From an uncultured Bacilli bacterium (lineage in GTDB: Bacteria; Bacillota_I; Bacilli_A; RF39; UBA660): a stretch of DNA of 64,000 bases. The stretch's first letter is position 1. Each line of letters starts with the position of its first letter. Shown here piece by piece: positions 50,286 through 58,676 of this stretch. A program made the translations under genes and the position numbers. The notes beneath the pieces are model-generated. The model ran no database searches. It saw only the letters and a program-made list of their open reading frames with translations, and was not told where the DNA came from. The stretch covers positions 1 to 64,000 of the forward strand of contig CAKOKD010000003.1 in NCBI GenBank assembly GCA_934090935.1. The letters run 5' to 3'.

Positions 50286-51491
50286 TGCTATTCTAAATGC
50301 TGGGGAAATGCCAAGAGAAGAGTTTGCATAGTGACTACCCCAGTAGCCATCGTTGTCGACGCGAAGGAAGTTAAGAGTATTGCTCGAGCGAGCTGAACGA
50401 AGCCACCAGTAATCGTCACTTCCATTATACTTCTTTATTGCTCCTGTATAACTACTTGTTGTTACTTTCTGATTTTTGTAGTAATCTAATTGTTTTGTAT
50501 TATTATATGCTGTATCTCTTGCACTAATTTCGTTATTTGTTCCACCATCATATACCTCATGTGAGCTTAATAAATACAATTTATCTTGTGTTTCAAAGTT
50601 TGTTTCTCCACTTGTACTTCCATGGCTTGATATTACTTTTGTTGTCGATATTACGTTTTGTAAATCAATTGGAAGTGAGTTATATAATGTTTCATTTATA
50701 TATGCACGTAGTTCTGAATCTCTCCATCCACCTACATTTGTATTTGTACTATTGAATTGTTGTTTAGTTATTATATCAGCAAATTCAATTACAAATCCAC
50801 ATGCTGTTTCACTTGTTTCTCCGTTTGTACATTCACTCATATTTGCAATACGTATTTTATGTTTTCCAAAATTAGTTAAATTTATTTCTTTTGTATCACC
50901 TACATTATATTTACTTGTTTTACCTGTCTTAACCGCTCTTTGTATAGAGTCCCAAGAATCAGTTGAAAATGAAACTGAATCTGGTATTTCTTTTCCAAGG
51001 TCATTTCTTTCTACGGCATTGAATTCTAATGTACATGTATATTCTTCATTTACTTCTTCTGTTGATGTTTTATCTAAGCTAACTGTTAATGTTCCATTCA
51101 ATGTTTCTTTAGCTTTAACTATTGTTGCATTATTTTCTAGTTTATTTTTGATACTTGTATATTTTGCTGTTGTTCCGTCCTTTGGTACACATGTTACACT
51201 TACTTCTGCATCATAGTTTGCTGAATTGTTTGTTACTTCATATGTAAGTATTGATTTATCTCCTATTTTCATTAGATTTTTACTTGTAAATGTTATTATT
51301 TTTTTTGTATCATCTACTACTGATGAGTATACATCTTCTCCATCTAATAAAGCTGCAGTAAATATTACTGAAAAATCTTCATTGTTTTCACTTACTTTTG
51401 CATTTCCATTTATTATTAATGTAGTTGAGATGCTAGCAAATCCAATTGACATTAATATAATTGCTATTATAAGCATACTTTTCTTTTTCAT
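50283..51491 (-). CDS. Surface protein family member 6: anchor module plus WWLRS/GISPAFRI-type domain
   Basis: 402 residues. Shared module at 1-161 and the same C-terminal type as member 3: S-W-D-S-I-Q-R-A-V, Y-N-V-G-D-T-K, A-C-G-F-V-I-E-F-A-D-I, G-G-W-R-D-S-E-L-R, W-W-L-R-S, closing G-I-S-P-A-F-R-I-A. Between W-W-L-R-S and G-I-S-P-A the DNA is GC-rich (50 of 100 bases at 50301-50400, by hand count) with many NNC codons, unlike the rest of the gene. No promoter element of its own; starts 13 bases after the member 7 stop with an AGGTAATT ribosome site, so transcription probably comes from member 7. Confidence 0.85.
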   Translation of the reverse strand: MKKKSMLIIAIILMSIGFASISTTLIINGNAKVSENNEDFSVIFTAALLDGEDVYSSVVDDTKKIITFTSKNLMKIGDKSILTYEVTNNSANYDAEVSVTCVPKDGTTAKYTSIKNKLENNATIVKAKETLNGTLTVSLDKTSTEEVNEEYTCTLEFNAVERNDLGKEIPDSVSFSTDSWDSIQRAVKTGKTSKYNVGDTKEINLTNFGKHKIRIANMSECTNGETSETACGFVIEFADIITKQQFNSTNTNVGGWRDSELRAYINETLYNSLPIDLQNVISTTKVISSHGSTSGETNFETQDKLYLLSSHEVYDGGTNNEISARDTAYNNTKQLDYYKNQKVTTSSYTGAIKKYNGSDDYWWLRSARSSNTLNFLRVDNDGYWGSHYANSSLGISPAFRIA

Positions 51492-51504
51492 AATTACCTG
51501 CTTT

Positions 51505-53232
51505 CTATGGGGACAAAACTATACGGAAAGAAAGAAGGTAATTTGTTCCGCCTGTATTTCTGCTAAAATTAAATTGACTTGCTATAGACCCATTATAATA
51601 TCCTCCACCTCGATGAAGCCATGGAACTGATGAATTTATAAAATATGAGAAATCATCATACCAACTATTATGATTCCTCAATTCATTATCTCCATCATAA
51701 TATTTAAAGAATGGGCCCATTTCTCCTGTCGCATCTCCTAATATTCGGTTTTGATAAGTCTCAGAAGAAGTTGATGCATTATATAAGTCGAAATATTTGG
51801 CATCAAAGTTTGCTATAGATGCCATATCAAATCCGCTTGATCCCAAACTACCAGTCAAATATGCAGAAACATACTCATGTGCTCCACCCGACATATCATA
51901 TACTCCACTTATATTTCCTGTAGTTGAAGCTAAATATCCTGTTGTTGTATTATATGTAGAATTAAATGTCGGACCATCTCCATTTATGCCTGGATAGACA
52001 CTTTGATCATTTTTAATAATAGAAGAATAACCAGTTTTGAATGTAGTGTTATTATTTATATTTATTTCTTTATCTATTCCATATTTGGAATGTGAAAGAT
52101 ATGCTACTGCTCCCCATTCTGTATTCTTCATCATATGTGAATCTGCATCTCTATTATAGTTATAACTTGTTTCAAATATATTCTTTACTGTTATATTTCT
52201 CCATGAATATACATTTGGTTTTATTATTACCTTACTTGAATCACTCGAATTTACTTGAGCAGCAGTTTTTGATGTTGCTCCTTTATATCCCGTCTCAAAC
52301 TTTCCTACCCACATTCCATTTGTATCAAAACTTGTAAATGCTGGATGTGTTAACCACGAACCATTTGTTGTTCCATTGGATATAGCTGTGTCTTTATTCT
52401 CAAACTCAATATCTATCTCTTGTGCTTTACTTTCTACTTCGGATGCACTTGCCACTGTTGTTAAACTATAGTTATCTACATTAAATAATTTATATTTATA
52501 TCTTGGTATCCATACAAAATAACTTTGAATATCACTTTCTTTTATTGTATCTCCGACATTATAGCTTGTTCCATCTTCTAATATTACTGCATTCGCCCAA
52601 ACTTTATCTTCATATGAATACCATTCTTTTGTTATATCGGCATATGTTACTTCTCCATTATCTTTTATTGTTACTGGTATTAAGTTATCACTTAATACTG
52701 GATCTGTTCCATTTAATAACTTCTCAGTATATATTTTTTCTATTCCTACTTCTTTTCTTTCTACTGCATTGAATTCTAACTTACATGTATATTCTTCAGT
52801 TGTTTCCTCCATTGCCGTTTTATTTAATGTTATTGTTACTCTTCCTTTTGCTGTATTTCTTGCTGGTACTATATTATCTTCTATATCTAATGTATTTGTT
52901 ATACTTGTATATTTATTGTTTTCTGGTACACATGTTACTTTAACTTCTGCATCATAGTTTGCTGAGTTATTTGTTACTTCATATGTAAGTGTTGATTTAT
53001 CTCCTACTTTACTTAAATTATTAGTATTAAATGTTATTGTCTTTTTATCCTGACTTATTACACTTTCATATACATCTATTGTATCCAATCTTGCTTTACT
53101 AAAATATACATCAAAGTCTGTTTCATTCTCTGATACTTTTATATTACTATTTATAATTAAAGACGTACTTACTGCTGCAAATCCAATCATCATAAAAACT
53201 ATTGCAACTATTATTGCACTCCTTTTCTTCAT
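51505..53232 (-). CDS. Surface protein family member 7: anchor module plus FGE/C-type-lectin-like domain
   Basis: 575 residues from the ATG at 53232 (a GTG nine bases earlier sits on the ribosome site). The anchor helix matches member 2, but residues ~32-155 are a divergent version of the module (D-V-Y-F-S-K-A-R-L-D-T; I-V-P-A-R-N-T-A-K-G-R), after which ~100 residues are again nearly identical to member 2. FGE-like landmarks as in member 2, ending W-L-H-R-G-G-G-Y-Y and S-F-R-I-V-L-S-P. Mosaic pattern suggests recombination between copies. Co-transcribed with member 6. Confidence 0.85.
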   Translation of the reverse strand: MKKRSAIIVAIVFMMIGFAAVSTSLIINSNIKVSENETDFDVYFSKARLDTIDVYESVISQDKKTITFNTNNLSKVGDKSTLTYEVTNNSANYDAEVKVTCVPENNKYTSITNTLDIEDNIVPARNTAKGRVTITLNKTAMEETTEEYTCKLEFNAVERKEVGIEKIYTEKLLNGTDPVLSDNLIPVTIKDNGEVTYADITKEWYSYEDKVWANAVILEDGTSYNVGDTIKESDIQSYFVWIPRYKYKLFNVDNYSLTTVASASEVESKAQEIDIEFENKDTAISNGTTNGSWLTHPAFTSFDTNGMWVGKFETGYKGATSKTAAQVNSSDSSKVIIKPNVYSWRNITVKNIFETSYNYNRDADSHMMKNTEWGAVAYLSHSKYGIDKEININNNTTFKTGYSSIIKNDQSVYPGINGDGPTFNSTYNTTTGYLASTTGNISGVYDMSGGAHEYVSAYLTGSLGSSGFDMASIANFDAKYFDLYNASTSSETYQNRILGDATGEMGPFFKYYDGDNELRNHNSWYDDFSYFINSSVPWLHRGGGYYNGSIASQFNFSRNTGGTNYLLSFRIVLSP

Positions 53233-53405
53233 CTTAAACACACCTCATCTATTTTTATTTTATAATACCCCCCCCGATTTTCAAGGGCATTATTCTGTTT
53301 TACATTACTTTTGTCGCCTTTTTTATTTTGTTCTCCTATTGTTTCTTATATTATACAACACTTTTATTGTATTTTGTGTATTCATTTTTATTATGTGTAA
53401 AGTGT
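53233..53405 (-). repeat. Upstream repeat, copy C (member 7)
   Basis: Third copy of the ~170-base upstream block (see 2332-2505 and 41294-41465), differing by a few substitutions; ends near the terminator of virD4. Confidence 0.75.
53257..53304 (-). promoter_or_regulatory. G8 promoter element of member 7
   Basis: TAAAAT (53257-53262), eight G (53268-53275), TTGAAA (53279-53284) with a 16-base spacer, TGTAAA upstream. A GAGGTG ribosome site and the ATG follow. Confidence 0.6.
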
Positions 53406-53417
53406 GTTTTTGCATAC

Positions 53418-53444
53418 AAAAAGGAATAGATAAATTCTATTCCT
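53418..53444 (-). terminator. Terminator after virD4
   Basis: AGGAATAGA/TCTATTCCT stem with four-base loop and T run on the minus strand; overlaps the virD4 stop. Confidence 0.8.
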
Positions 53445-55833
53445 CAAAGAAATCATCAAAGAAAGCATCATCTGATACATTATCATCATCACTCATAACT
53501 TTAGATGATGTATCAACATTTATCTTTGGTTCATCTTTCTTTATATCATCTAGTTTAGTTGTTTTTACTGGATCTTCTATACCTTTAAGAGGTTTATCGT
53601 TAAGTCCCATTAATTCATCAAAACTCATTTGTTTTTTAGTATTTGGTGAAGAAATGTCAATCTCTTCCACTTCATCAATTGTTTTCTTTGGTGGTTCTGA
53701 AACCTTTGCTTCTTCGAATGGATTCTTTATTTCCTCTTTTTTTGGCTGTTCAATAAATAGATTTATAACGTCCTGATTATTTTGGAAAGGATTTAAAATC
53801 TCCTTATTATCATTTATTGTTGGTTTATTAAGATTTTCCTTATTTTGATCTTCTTTCTCTTGAGCCTCAAGTTCAGCAAGTTTAGCATCGATTCTTTTAA
53901 CCATTTCATCAACATCAAATGTTGGTAGTTTTGGTTTGTTTTCAATTGGTTTGTTTTCAACTGGTTTTGTATCTGCTTGTTGTTGATTTTTCTTTTCTTC
54001 TTCAGCTCTTTTCGCATTTCTTGCAGCCATAAATTCTTCAAATGTAGGAATTCTTGGTGCTTCTCCACCACCCATTGAAGGACCAAAAGGATTATTTGCA
54101 AATGGATTTGCCGGAGCATCTCCTTTTATATTTTTTCTCTTCTTAACGAATTCTTTTATGTCAAATAATTCAATTTCTTTTGTTTCTCTTTTTGGAAATT
54201 CAGCTTTACCAAATTCTGAGTCTCCCCAGTCCGTATCAAATCCTTGTTTTAATTTTGTTCTAAATGGATTCATACGATTTCTAAGAATTATAACTTCGTT
54301 CATCTTTAACTTTTGTAAATCGGACACAGTTATCAAAGGTTGAGATGCGGTTTTTTCATCTTTACCAGATTTTACTTCTCCACATAGTTTTGATATCTCT
54401 TCTAATGCAGCAAGCTCGGTTGTTAAAAGGTACATCAAATTACCACAGTTTGAACGGATTGTTTCTGCATCTTCTTTTCCATATACATCATTTAATTGAG
54501 CAAAGTTTTGGATGATGAATGTGAAACGAATGGCTCTAGAACGAGCTGCTGTAACCATTGTTGTAACGTCTTTCAATGGTGGCATGTTAGCAAACTCATC
54601 CAAAATGAAGTTTGTTCTAAATGGAAGTTTTCCTCCACTTTCTTGAGCAACATCTATTAAAGTTTCATAACATTGTTTTATAAATATCGTTGCTAAAGCA
54701 TGATAAGTTGTTTTTTCATCGTGAATAACCATGAAAACAGCTGTTTTTTCTTTACCGATATCTCGCATATTAAAGTCAGAATAAGCAAGCATTTCAGATA
54801 ATTGTTCACGGGATGCAAAGATACGAATCTTTTGACGGAATACAGAAAGGATACCACCTCTTGTATCTGCAGGTGAATTAATTGTATTACTTGCAAATAT
54901 ATATGCACTTGATGATTCACCTTTCATCGTGAAATATTCTTTAATATATGTTGAATTCATTCCAAACTTTTCTTCACCAATGGTTGTCATGTAACTTACT
55001 GAGTTTAAGTTAACTTGATGTTCTTGAGCATCCTCAAGCAATCCAAGCACACATCCAGAGAAGTAGTCAGATGCACTTTTCTCCCAGAATGGATCTTGAG
55101 CTTTTTTATCCTGTAAAATGTTTAAAGCTACGTCATCTACAAGTTCTACTGCTTTATCAATATTTCCTTCTTTATATAAACGATATGGAAGTGTTAATGG
55201 ATTCCAAGCATTTCCTCTTGTTGGATCACGGAAATTTAAAACTACTATTTTATATCCTCTTGCTTTTAAAAGTTCAGCATGATTTTTATATATCTCACCC
55301 TTGGGATCTGTTATAACCATGGATTCTCCATGCTTACACAAACTATAGATAAGCGGATCAACTACAGCAGTTGTTTTACCTGATCCAGTTACTCCGATTA
55401 CCAATGTATGGTTTTCACCATCATCTACCCACATACGTTTACCATCATTTATGAAAACCACTCCACCAGCTGAAGCTGTTTCATCTTTTACTCCAACCTC
55501 GCATATTTTATATGCTTTTTTCATTTCTTTTTCTTTGCACCAACGTGAAAATCCTTTTTCTTCTTTCTCACTAAAAGTTAAGCCGATACCTTTTCCTCTT
55601 TCAAAGATTGATGAAGAGATACTAAAGAAAATGGCAACTAATACGATTACAAAGACAAGTAAAGTTCCTATAATATATTTTGATGAAAAACCTTCAATTG
55701 GGTTTAAACCATGAAATTCACCATTGTTTATCAATGATAATACATTTAAAACAGCAATTGAACTAAAATACAATAGAAATAGACAAAATATGCAAAAAAT
55801 AACTAAATCTTTTGGTGAAACTCTTAATTTCAT
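53437..55833 (-). CDS. VirD4/TraG-type coupling ATPase of a type IV secretion system
   Basis: 798 residues. Two N-terminal hydrophobic helices (about 10-35 and 50-72), then the coupling-protein ATPase: Walker A G-V-T-G-S-G-K-T-T at 147-155, D-P-K-G-E-I-Y near 180, Walker B F-I-L-D-E-F-A-N-M-P-P near 415. The last ~240 residues are a low-complexity Asn/Lys/Pro/Glu tail ending in an acidic D-D-F-F-E-E, probably for partner contacts. Coupling proteins deliver substrates to the T4SS channel. Last gene of the locus; a terminator follows. Confidence 0.93.
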   Translation of the reverse strand: MKLRVSPKDLVIFCIFCLFLLYFSSIAVLNVLSLINNGEFHGLNPIEGFSSKYIIGTLLVFVIVLVAIFFSISSSIFERGKGIGLTFSEKEEKGFSRWCKEKEMKKAYKICEVGVKDETASAGGVVFINDGKRMWVDDGENHTLVIGVTGSGKTTAVVDPLIYSLCKHGESMVITDPKGEIYKNHAELLKARGYKIVVLNFRDPTRGNAWNPLTLPYRLYKEGNIDKAVELVDDVALNILQDKKAQDPFWEKSASDYFSGCVLGLLEDAQEHQVNLNSVSYMTTIGEEKFGMNSTYIKEYFTMKGESSSAYIFASNTINSPADTRGGILSVFRQKIRIFASREQLSEMLAYSDFNMRDIGKEKTAVFMVIHDEKTTYHALATIFIKQCYETLIDVAQESGGKLPFRTNFILDEFANMPPLKDVTTMVTAARSRAIRFTFIIQNFAQLNDVYGKEDAETIRSNCGNLMYLLTTELAALEEISKLCGEVKSGKDEKTASQPLITVSDLQKLKMNEVIILRNRMNPFRTKLKQGFDTDWGDSEFGKAEFPKRETKEIELFDIKEFVKKRKNIKGDAPANPFANNPFGPSMGGGEAPRIPTFEEFMAARNAKRAEEEKKNQQQADTKPVENKPIENKPKLPTFDVDEMVKRIDAKLAELEAQEKEDQNKENLNKPTINDNKEILNPFQNNQDVINLFIEQPKKEEIKNPFEEAKVSEPPKKTIDEVEEIDISSPNTKKQMSFDELMGLNDKPLKGIEDPVKTTKLDDIKKDEPKINVDTSSKVMSDDDNVSDDAFFDDFFEE

Positions 55834-55886
55834 ATCAAACCCTGCTTTCTAACTTATTATAATATATTACCCTTAAATTTTCTACA

Positions 55887-56486
55887 TTATTTATTCGCAT
55901 TTACGATTTTTATTGTTGCATATATCAAGAATGAAAAAACAAACATTCCAAGAATACACGATATAACTAAAAACACTTTTCGTACTATTTTATCACTTTT
56001 AGTTGACACTGAATTGATCGTATTTGCATTTGCAGTCGTAGTTGTTGTAGTTCCTGAAGTAATAGATACACCTGTAGTTGTTTGAACTTCAGCTACTTTT
56101 GTCGTTGTTGTTGTTGGAGTGGTATTAATATAGATATCTCCGGAATTTGTCGAACTTGATACATTTATATATATATTATACCCAACATCGTTTTTTACTA
56201 TGTTAGCTTCTCCTTTGATATTTGATACGTCAAACGTTGTTTTTACTCTTTCAATATTGCTTCCATCGTAGGCATCATAACTATATTGAAAATTATTTTC
56301 TCTTTTTAATGTTATAGAATATTCTGCTTCAGATTTATCCGTGTAATATACATAGATATTTTCTATTGTAGATGAATCAACATCCTCATCAAATAAGACA
56401 CTGAAGTTTACAACATTATTGCTTGCAAACACTGAAAATGGAATAAACAATATTCCAAGTAAAACGATATACATTATTTTTTTCAT
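55887..56486 (-). CDS. Exported Thr-rich membrane-anchored protein of the T4SS locus
   Basis: 199 residues from the ATG at 56486, where a signal peptide begins (M-K-K-I-M-Y-I-V-L-L-G-I-L-F-I-P-F-S-V-F-A). An upstream in-frame start would overlap the preceding gene. The middle is a beta-type domain (Y-V-Y-Y-T-D-K-S-E-A-E-Y) followed by a Thr-rich linker (runs of four to six Thr) and a C-terminal membrane helix. Likely surface-exposed on a flexible stalk. Family unknown. Confidence 0.75.
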   Translation of the reverse strand: MKKIMYIVLLGILFIPFSVFASNNVVNFSVLFDEDVDSSTIENIYVYYTDKSEAEYSITLKRENNFQYSYDAYDGSNIERVKTTFDVSNIKGEANIVKNDVGYNIYINVSSSTNSGDIYINTTPTTTTTKVAEVQTTTGVSITSGTTTTTTANANTINSVSTKSDKIVRKVFLVISCILGMFVFSFLIYATIKIVNANK

Positions 56487-56499
56487 ACTATCCCTCTTT

Positions 56500-57660
56500 T
56501 TATCCTTGATATCTCGCATAATAAACTGTGTAATCACTTTGAAAAGTGTAAGTGCTCATCTTAGCTTTTTGACCCTTTCCTGCTAAATGGATATATTGGC
56601 CATTTCCGGCATATATTAGAGCATGTCCAGTGTTGTTAGGTCTTCTTAAAACAACAATATCACCTGGTTGAACGTCTGATGATGAGATGCTTACAAGTCC
56701 ATTTGATCCAATATTAGAACTTAAAGCATCAGTTGATTGGTTGAAAGGTTTACCGCTTGCAGTCCAAATAACCCAAGATACAAAGCCAGAGCAATCAAGT
56801 CCTGAACCAATACCGCTGTTGCCTGCTGCAGTTGGTTTTCCACCCCAATCATAGCTTATTTTACCGATAGCTGAATATGCAGCCATTATAGCATTTCTTT
56901 GGAAGTTATTTAATCCACTCCAATTAGGTATTGTATTATTTAAATATTCTATTTGAGCTTGAGTAATAGATATATCCATATTATCTACAGCACTTGGATC
57001 AACGTATACTCCATTATCGCTTGGGCCTGGTTTAACAGTCGACGATGATGATGAATCAGTGTTTGTTACACCCTCATTTGTAGCATCCATAAAACCACCA
57101 AGCGTTGGAGCAAGAATAACAACAAATAACACAATTCCCAAAAGCAATGGAGCAAATAATAAAAGAACTTTTTTGACTACCGCTAAAACTGTTTTTCCAG
57201 CTTCTCCCACCGTTTTGGCTCCAGACTTAATCGTTCCAACAACTTTTCCATTTAAAGCATTTCCTACTGTATCCAAAGCCGCATTTGCTGTATCCGTGAC
57301 GTTTAATTCATCAAGCCCTTCCGCTACCGCTTCTACTCCAGGAACTTTTTCAAGGGTATCGGATACAACCCCTATAGCTTTATCACCAAAACGATTATTA
57401 GTTATTTTTTGATCATATTGAAGTGACTTTCCTTTAGTGAAATATGCAGCAGTTCCTCTTCCTACAGCTTTAACCGCTTTTTTTGTTGCAGTATCTTTTA
57501 CTTTACCAGATTCATCTATTTCTTTTCCTGCCGGAACTTTTTTATTTAGTTTAGGAAGGTCAGTATCTTCATCTGGAAAATCAATTATTTCAGCTGGAAC
57601 TTTTGGTTCTTCTTTTAAAGCGCTTGTTCCATCAACCATATTATTAGTCTCATTTTCCAT
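56500..57660 (-). CDS. NlpC/P60 peptidoglycan hydrolase of the T4SS locus
   Basis: 386 residues. An Ala-rich cytoplasmic part of ~160, a membrane helix (about 163-190), a Ser-rich linker, then an NlpC/P60 domain (about 250-386) with catalytic Cys in G-L-D-C-S-G-F-V-S-W and His in N-T-G-H-A-L-I-Y, and a further His in Y-I-H-L-A-G. Such domains cut peptidoglycan stem peptides and serve T4SS loci by opening the wall. The large N-terminal cytoplasmic part is unusual. Confidence 0.9.
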   Translation of the reverse strand: MENETNNMVDGTSALKEEPKVPAEIIDFPDEDTDLPKLNKKVPAGKEIDESGKVKDTATKKAVKAVGRGTAAYFTKGKSLQYDQKITNNRFGDKAIGVVSDTLEKVPGVEAVAEGLDELNVTDTANAALDTVGNALNGKVVGTIKSGAKTVGEAGKTVLAVVKKVLLLFAPLLLGIVLFVVILAPTLGGFMDATNEGVTNTDSSSSSTVKPGPSDNGVYVDPSAVDNMDISITQAQIEYLNNTIPNWSGLNNFQRNAIMAAYSAIGKISYDWGGKPTAAGNSGIGSGLDCSGFVSWVIWTASGKPFNQSTDALSSNIGSNGLVSISSSDVQPGDIVVLRRPNNTGHALIYAGNGQYIHLAGKGQKAKMSTYTFQSDYTVYYARYQG

Positions 57661-57679
57661 ATTAACCTTCCTTTCTAAA

Positions 57680-58168
57680 TTAAATATCAGTTATATTTAT
57701 ATCTAAATATATTTTATAATTCATTATTCCTTCTTCTTTTATCAAATATTCGTGATTGCTTGTATCCTTTAAATAGAAAACACGATACTTATTTTTATCA
57801 GTTACTTTATAAGTTTTTATAGAAGAAGTTTTAAAACCATCAGTTACATCTTTTAAAATATTTTTTTCAAAGTATTCTAGTGATGGGTATACTTTTTCTT
57901 TATAGTATGGGGCTACATAGTCATAAGCAACATTTGGAGCATTTATAACTAAGGATACAAAATCCGAAAAATATTTTTTAACTATTAAATCGTCATTTGG
58001 ACTTACTGGAATAAGTTCATTTACTTGTCTATTTTCATAAAAGCTCTTTTGTCTTTGTACATTTTTATTTGTTGTTGTATTCATAATAATCAAAGCTATA
58101 ATTAAAACCAGTTCAATACCGATTACCAATCTAAAAAATATTTCAACTATTCTATCATATTTATTCAT
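57680..58168 (-). CDS. VirB8/TcpC-like small membrane protein
   Basis: 162 residues from the ATG at 58168, which lies after a GGTGAAAAA ribosome site and overlaps the previous stop. One membrane helix (about 9-32) and a C-terminal mixed alpha/beta domain consistent with the NTF2-like fold of VirB8/TcpC proteins, judged by layout only. A second protein of the same build precedes it. Likely a T4SS scaffold component. Confidence 0.6.
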   Translation of the reverse strand: MNKYDRIVEIFFRLVIGIELVLIIALIIMNTTTNKNVQRQKSFYENRQVNELIPVSPNDDLIVKKYFSDFVSLVINAPNVAYDYVAPYYKEKVYPSLEYFEKNILKDVTDGFKTSSIKTYKVTDKNKYRVFYLKDTSNHEYLIKEEGIMNYKIYLDINITDI

Positions 58169-58664
58169 TTTTTTCACCTTTAAAAATTGCACCATCATAT
58201 GGAGTTACTTGATATGTGTTATTGTTTGAATCAACATCCATTATTATGTAATATTCATCTTCAAAAGAAAATGTATCCTCATCTGTATCAATAATATTTC
58301 CTTTTATATAGTATCTTTTTATATTGCTAGAATATTTTTCTTCTAACATCTCTGTTATTCTATATGTTGGAAAACTTGTTTTAAACGTTTTTAACTTAGA
58401 AATAATATTTTCTTTAGTTATATCATTATTGGTTTTATATTCATCATTTACAATCTTATAGACACTTTCTTTATCCTCTAACCCAATGTATGAAACATAC
58501 ATATTGGCTGAATTAGAAAGGGTATAAAAGATGGAATAATTGCTAACCGTTTTAATCTCCTCTTTGTTAAATTTTGATTTTGAAAAAAGTAAAGCAATTA
58601 TAGTATAGAGTATCAAAATTATAAGAATATACATTATGTTTTTATGTTTTAATATATCTTTCAT
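58161..58664 (-). CDS. VirB8/TcpC-like small membrane protein
   Basis: 167 residues. N-terminal membrane helix (about 9-28) and a soluble domain (Y-S-I-F-Y-T-L-S-N-S-A-N-M-Y; E-D-E-Y-Y-I-I-M-D-V). Same build as the next gene, with which it overlaps by 8 bases, suggesting the two are made together. VirB8-like by layout and context, not by a diagnostic motif. Confidence 0.6.
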   Translation of the reverse strand: MKDILKHKNIMYILIILILYTIIALLFSKSKFNKEEIKTVSNYSIFYTLSNSANMYVSYIGLEDKESVYKIVNDEYKTNNDITKENIISKLKTFKTSFPTYRITEMLEEKYSSNIKRYYIKGNIIDTDEDTFSFEDEYYIIMDVDSNNNTYQVTPYDGAIFKGEKNE

Positions 58665-58676
58665 ATTCTCTCCATT

